NCBI GenBank assembly: GCA_041661445.1
Contig: JBAZUK010000001.1
Coordinates: forward strand, 620,001-684,000
DNA: 64,000 bases
Reading direction: 5' to 3'
Source of the DNA: JBAZUK01 sp041661445
GTDB lineage: Bacteria; Chlamydiota; Chlamydiia; Chlamydiales; SM23-39
The translations under genes were made by a program, and so were the position numbers. The notes under the pieces were generated by a model that was given only the letters and a program-made list of their open reading frames with translations, did no database searches and was not told the DNA's origin. Each line of letters opens with the position of its first letter. The first letter of the stretch is position 1. This document shows, in pieces, positions 60,249 to 64,000 of this stretch.

Positions 60249-60988
60249 AATTCTTCTTCCTTGAAGGTTCTGGATTTTATTGGATTTATTAAGTAACAAA
60301 GTGAAAAGGCTTCATTTTCTACTGAATTTAACATTTTGATTAATCTATATTTTAAGATTGTATGAAACATCATCGACAGGATAGCTACAATTAATCCTGC
60401 TACTGTAGTTCCCACAGCAATGCCAAGTCCGTCAAAGAGCGATGAGATGCTGTCGATCGATCTATTGATATCATAAAAGGCGTAGAACATACCTAGAACA
60501 GTTCCTAATAACCCAAGCATAGGAGCAATCACAACTATTTCATTCAAAAGTCCGATCTTTTGCCAGAATTTTGTAGTATATCGCTGTCCTTCAGCTTTCA
60601 TGGTTTCAGCTACAAATTGCGGTCCATGAGATCTAACAGATAAAGCTGATGATATGATGTTCGCGAACAGGTTTTCCTGACAATTGCAGTAATTGATTGC
60701 TTTTTCATATTCTTTGTTCAAGAGATAAGTTTTTACGTCCTTTACCATTTGCTCTGAAATGTTGTTTTTTGCTCTGAATGTCATTAAACAAAACGCACAT
60801 AAACTGACAGCTATAACTGATAAGATTATGAGTATGGAATAAATTACAGGCGACGCTAAAAATATTTCTTTAACATCCAAAGTTGTAGTAAAAGTTTCTT
60901 TAACAGCATTTTTATTAACAGCAAAAGCTGAAGAGCTCAAGAATAAAAATGCTAAAACTAAAAGGTTTGGTGCTTTGAGGTTTCTCAT
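60245..60988 (-). CDS. exbB: ExbB/TolQ/MotA-family proton-channel subunit
   Basis: A 247-residue protein: possible signal or extra helix (LLVLAFLFLSSSAFAV), then three membrane helices with the family pattern IVVIAPMLGLLGTVLGMFYAF and LGIAVGTTVAGLIVAILSMMF, where the conserved Thr/Ala channel residues lie. Forms a pentamer around ExbD. In C. trachomatis CT596-CT597 are the equivalent pair. Divergent from trmB. Confidence 0.93.
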   Translation of the reverse strand: MRNLKAPNLLVLAFLFLSSSAFAVNKNAVKETFTTTLDVKEIFLASPVIYSILIILSVIAVSLCAFCLMTFRAKNNISEQMVKDVKTYLLNKEYEKAINYCNCQENLFANIISSALSVRSHGPQFVAETMKAEGQRYTTKFWQKIGLLNEIVVIAPMLGLLGTVLGMFYAFYDINRSIDSISSLFDGLGIAVGTTVAGLIVAILSMMFHTILKYRLIKMLNSVENEAFSLCYLINPIKSRTFKEEEL

Positions 60989-61136
60989 AAAAAGTGGTCT
61001 CCATCACATAAGTAAATTAATTGCAGAATAAAATTTATTTTTTAAATCATCAAGATTTATCTAAAAAAAAATAAAAATATAGCTTCAAAGGATAAAGTTT
61101 TTTATAATTTTATTGTTAAAAAAATTAAAAAAACTT

Positions 61137-61799
61137 ATGAAAACACAAGATTTTGTCATTCCTTTTGAGTATGAGAACAGACGTCCTGTTATCATCCAGA
61201 GGCTTCTTTATATTCCTCCGAATTTTGATAAACATGAATTGTTTGAAGAAAAAAAATATTTCGATAGTTCCAATGATATCCACGTAGAATTTTGTTCAGG
61301 CAATGGTATGTGGATTGCTCAGAAGGCAAAAGAGAACCCTGATATTAATTACATAGCAGTCGAGATGAAATTCGACAGGGCGAGAAAAATTTGGGTAAGG
61401 ATGCATAATGAGGATATTAAGAATTTATTTGTGGTAATGGGGGAAGGTTATACTTTTGCGAAACATTATCTGCACGGCAGCAATGTTTCCGAGGTTTATA
61501 TAAATTTTCCTGACCCTTGGCCAAAAAAGAGACATGCAAGAAACAGGATTGTTCGAGATGAAGTGGTTTTAGAATTTCATAGGATAATGAAAGATACGGC
61601 TATAATTAATCTTGTGACGGATGATGTCACATATCGAGATGAGATGATTCGGGTATTAATGGATAGCAACAAATTTAATCCTCTTTATGAAAAACCTTAT
61701 TTTGTTCAGGATTTACAAAATTTCGGAAGCTCATTTTTTGAAGATCTTTTTAGAAAAAGGGGAAAGTCAATAAACTATATAAAATTTACGAAGAAGTAA
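61137..61799 (+). CDS. trmB: tRNA (guanine-N7-)-methyltransferase
   Basis: A 220-residue SAM enzyme making m7G46 in the tRNA variable loop. SAM site EFCSGNGMWIAQKA, then the family-specific YINFPDPWPKKRHARNR. The ATG at 61137 (MKTQDFVIPFEYENR) matches the usual start of chlamydial TrmB, MKPQDLK-like; the TTG at 61113 only adds a Lys-rich run and neither has a good ribosome-binding site. Followed two bases later by a tRNA gene on the opposite strand. Confidence 0.94.
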   Translation: MKTQDFVIPFEYENRRPVIIQRLLYIPPNFDKHELFEEKKYFDSSNDIHVEFCSGNGMWIAQKAKENPDINYIAVEMKFDRARKIWVRMHNEDIKNLFVVMGEGYTFAKHYLHGSNVSEVYINFPDPWPKKRHARNRIVRDEVVLEFHRIMKDTAIINLVTDDVTYRDEMIRVLMDSNKFNPLYEKPYFVQDLQNFGSSFFEDLFRKRGKSINYIKFTKK

Positions 61800-61801
61800 T
61801 T

Positions 61802-61876
61802 TCGGGGCAGAGGGATTTGAACCCCCGACCTACTGGTCCCAAACCAGCCGCGCTAGCCAAACTGCGCTATGCCCCG
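61802..61876 (-). tRNA. tRNA-Pro (anticodon UGG)
   Basis: Minus-strand cloverleaf, 75 bases without CCA. Acceptor stem CGGGGCA/UGCCCCG with discriminator A; D-arm AGCGCAGUUUGGCUAGCGC; anticodon arm GCUGG-UUUGGGA-CCAGU with anticodon UGG; T-arm with GGUUCAAAUCC. CCA is not encoded (TT follows in the plus strand). Convergent with trmB. Confidence 0.96.
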
Positions 61877-62026
61877 AATTATGTAAGAATATATAATATA
61901 AAAATAAAACGTTTTAGATCAATTTAAAAAAGTTTTTTATTCAATATTTTAAATTTTTCTTGTTTTATCCCGATTCTTGTGCCATTTTTTATACAAAATA
62001 TTAATGAGTATTAAATAAGGATTTAT

Positions 62027-63589
62027 ATGTTTGATGAGCTTAGCAGTGTAAAGAAATTAAATGAATTGGCTAAAAAACCGGTAGATTTAACTCAAGATGT
62101 CCTATTTTCCCCTAAAAGAATAAAAGATATGGTTATAGATTTTCTTGGATTTAAGTTTTTTTATGCAGCTCAAAGAGTTAATGATGACGTAATTAAGCTT
62201 CTTTTTAATTTATCCCAAGAGACGAATGCCATCGAAAAGATGAAAGATATGCAAGATGGGAAAGTGACAAATTGCATCAAAGGCTTCGAAAGTGAAAACA
62301 GAGCAGTTTTACATACAGCTACCAGAGATTTTTTTGAAGAGAGAAACGATAGCCCATCAGCTAAAGAAGCTTCAAACCTTGCCGGAACAGAGTTGAAGAA
62401 ATTAGATGGTTTTTTAAATAGGATTAATAAAGAAGATAAATTTAAAAACCTGGTTCAGATCGGGATCGGGGGATCTTTTTTAGGTCCTCTGGCAATGTAT
62501 TCTGCTCTCAAGCCCTATTCCATCAAAGATAGAAAAGTTTACTTTATTTCCAATGTCGATCCAGATGACAGCGCTTCGATACTTAACAGTTTAGATTTAT
62601 CAAAAACCTTATTTGTTTCCGTTTCTAAATCAGGAACAACTTTAGAGAGTTTAACCAATGAAGAAATAGTCAGATTAAAATTAAAAGAAAAAGGGTTAAC
62701 CCCAAAAGACCATATAGTATCAGTAACCGGAAAAAAAAGTCCGATGGATGATCCTTTAAAATATTTAGAGTCCTTTTATATCTGGGACTATGTCGGGGGA
62801 AGGTATTCTTCAACCTCGATGGTAGGGGGCGTGGCATTAAGTTTTGCTTTCGGGATTGATGTTTTTAAAGAGTTTTTGCATGGGGCCTCTCAAATGGATA
62901 AGCTGGCATTAAAAAACGATATTTCGAACATATCTTTATTCTCAGCTCTTTTGGGAATCTGGAATAGAAACTTTTTAGGACTCTGTGATTTGGCAGTAAT
63001 TCCATATTCTCAGGCTTTATCATATTTTCCTCTTCACTTACAGCAGCTGGATATGGAATCAAATGGAAAAAGTGTAAATAAAAGTGGTGTTAAAGTTACC
63101 TATAAAACAGGTCCTGCAATATTTGGAGATATCGGTACAAACGCCCAACATTCCTTTTATCAGTTATTACATCAGGGAACAGATATTATTCCAATTGAAA
63201 TGATCGGTTTTAAATATAGTCAGTATAATCAGGATTTGAAAGTTCAGCAGACGACATCTCAGGAAAAGCTGCTTGCCAATTTATTTGCCCAATCAATAGC
63301 ATTGGCCAAAGGAAAAAAAGATAAGAATCCGAACAAGAACTTTTCAGGCAACAGGTCTAGTATTATATTGCTTGGACGAAAATTAGATCCATATTCCTTA
63401 GGAGTTCTGCTTTCTTATTACGAAAACAAGGTTGCCTTTCAGGGATTTATCTGGGATATTAATTCTTTTGATCAGGAAGGTGTCCAGCTTGGAAAAAAAT
63501 TAGCAAATAAATTTTTAGATCTTTTTGCTAAAAAACAAGTGGATTTTGACCTCGGAAAAATTTATCTGGATGAACTTAAAAAGTTTTAA
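62027..63589 (+). CDS. pgi: Glucose-6-phosphate isomerase
   Basis: A 520-residue PGI, interconverting glucose-6-phosphate and fructose-6-phosphate in the cytoplasm. Substrate motifs GIGGSFLGPLAMY, VSVSKSGTTLE and QLDMESNGKS, plus HQGTDIIPIE, are intact; the second signature (GLLGIWNRNF-like) is also seen. TAAGGAT precedes the ATG. C. trachomatis counterpart CT378. It stands alone, convergent with the partial membrane protein. Confidence 0.96.
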   Translation: MFDELSSVKKLNELAKKPVDLTQDVLFSPKRIKDMVIDFLGFKFFYAAQRVNDDVIKLLFNLSQETNAIEKMKDMQDGKVTNCIKGFESENRAVLHTATRDFFEERNDSPSAKEASNLAGTELKKLDGFLNRINKEDKFKNLVQIGIGGSFLGPLAMYSALKPYSIKDRKVYFISNVDPDDSASILNSLDLSKTLFVSVSKSGTTLESLTNEEIVRLKLKEKGLTPKDHIVSVTGKKSPMDDPLKYLESFYIWDYVGGRYSSTSMVGGVALSFAFGIDVFKEFLHGASQMDKLALKNDISNISLFSALLGIWNRNFLGLCDLAVIPYSQALSYFPLHLQQLDMESNGKSVNKSGVKVTYKTGPAIFGDIGTNAQHSFYQLLHQGTDIIPIEMIGFKYSQYNQDLKVQQTTSQEKLLANLFAQSIALAKGKKDKNPNKNFSGNRSSIILLGRKLDPYSLGVLLSYYENKVAFQGFIWDINSFDQEGVQLGKKLANKFLDLFAKKQVDFDLGKIYLDELKKF

Positions 63590-63595
63590 ACTTGT

Positions 63596-64000
63596 CTAAA
63601 TATCGATTTTAAATGAGGGATAAATAAAATTAAAAGCTTTTGGCTGGATCGATACCGGGGGAAGAAAAGGGTTGCTTAATACATGTACAACATAAAGAGT
63701 GAAGGAAAAATAGCCGATAAAAAGTGAATTTAATACAAGATGCGCTCTTGGGTTTTCTGTGCCGAAGAAAAATAGAAAGGAAGTTAGTATTATTCCTCCA
63801 ATAAGCAGTACCAGCCAAGGGAAAAATCCTACCCCTTCCCAGTGGATGCGGTTTAATCTGGCTCTGTTTAACTCATTCAAGATGTCAATACATTTTGAAA
63901 GCCACAAACTTTCCTGTTCTGTTTTTGGTTTAAAATCATAAAAAGCTTGCCAAACATCTTTTAATTTTTGATGTGTTACAGGGTTTTCGAGTTTTTCAAA
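63596..64000 (-). CDS. Membrane protein, partial (5' end beyond window)
   Basis: The minus-strand frame is open from 64000 to the stop at 63596, so at least 134 residues. Visible order: soluble, charged N-part (ENPVTHQKLKDVWQAFYDF), then two membrane helices (VGFFPWLVLLIGGIILTSFLFFF; LVLNSLFIGYFSFTLYVVHVL) and a short polar end with FLPPVSIQPKAFNFIYPSF. The TTG at 63907 is internal to this longer frame and should not be used as start. It may belong to the DUF4239-type family, which has a similar loop and helix layout, but this is uncertain. Confidence 0.65.
   Translation of the reverse strand, partial: FEKLENPVTHQKLKDVWQAFYDFKPKTEQESLWLSKCIDILNELNRARLNRIHWEGVGFFPWLVLLIGGIILTSFLFFFGTENPRAHLVLNSLFIGYFSFTLYVVHVLSNPFLPPVSIQPKAFNFIYPSFKIDI

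Overview
This window reads as a chromosome segment of a member of the Chlamydiota, most likely an environmental (amoeba- or invertebrate-associated) lineage outside Chlamydiaceae. The DNA is strongly AT-rich (about 30% G+C by eye, not computed). The phylum call rests on chlamydial gene blocks in their usual order: lpxD-ompH-bamA-recR / fabH-fabD-fabG-acpP (the CT243-CT236 order of C. trachomatis), trxB near acpS, ssb-pepA (CT044-CT045), a type III secretion chaperone closely matching Slc1 (CT043), dcd-ruvB-spoIID (CT039-CT041), two adjacent DUF21/CBS proteins (CT256-CT257), a NifS-like desulfurase beside a PP2C phosphatase (CT258-CT259), and exbB-exbD. CT numbers are from memory of the family, not from a search.

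Layout. 1-9.6 kb: a partial lipid-type ABC exporter, small unknown genes, an SDR, a DnaQ-like exonuclease, CorA, and the outer-membrane biogenesis operon bamA-ompH-lpxD read leftward. 9.6-13.6 kb: recR and the divergent type II fatty acid operon, which ends in a clear terminator. 13.7-23.6 kb: accessory material, comprising an MFS-like transporter, an M48-like membrane protease followed by a decayed tandem copy, an ankyrin-type tail-anchored protein, and a tight three-gene leftward operon (nucleotide-transporter-like protein with HEAT repeats, a cyclic-nucleotide-binding protein, a HAMP/RsbU-like protein with a degenerate phosphatase domain). 23.7-34.8 kb: trxB, a beta-barrel protein, acpS, a PIN/TRAM protein, a secreted Asp-box beta-propeller, rlmH, lgt, ssb, pepA, an RluA-type pseudouridine synthase and a heptosyltransferase. 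35-45.4 kb: a 986-residue unknown protein, mazG, the SRP RNA, spoIID-ruvB, dcd, an FtsB-like protein and two CorC-like proteins.

45.5-53.1 kb is the standout region. It holds a secreted Rhs/YD-repeat protein cut in two by one in-frame TAA, ending in a tip domain that looks like the chlamydial DUF687-type alpha/beta hydrolase. Directly behind it lie four tandem paralogous lipoprotein genes, each overlapping the next by exactly 11 bases. The arrangement is that of a polymorphic lipase-like toxin with an amplified, membrane-anchored immunity family, inserted between the CT257-like and CT258-like genes.

53.1-64 kb: nifS, PP2C, a CPBP protease and a lipoprotein in one leftward operon; an SPFH protein; slc1; a eukaryote-like CMGC-type kinase whose N-terminus fits the host N-myristoylation consensus; exbB-exbD; trmB; tRNA-Pro(UGG); pgi; and a partial membrane protein at the edge. 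The core genes serve envelope assembly (BamA, Skp, LpxD, Lgt, heptosyltransferase, SpoIID), fatty acid synthesis (Fab, AcpP, AcpS), and RNA and DNA maintenance. The accessory genes look aimed at host interaction or inter-bacterial competition.
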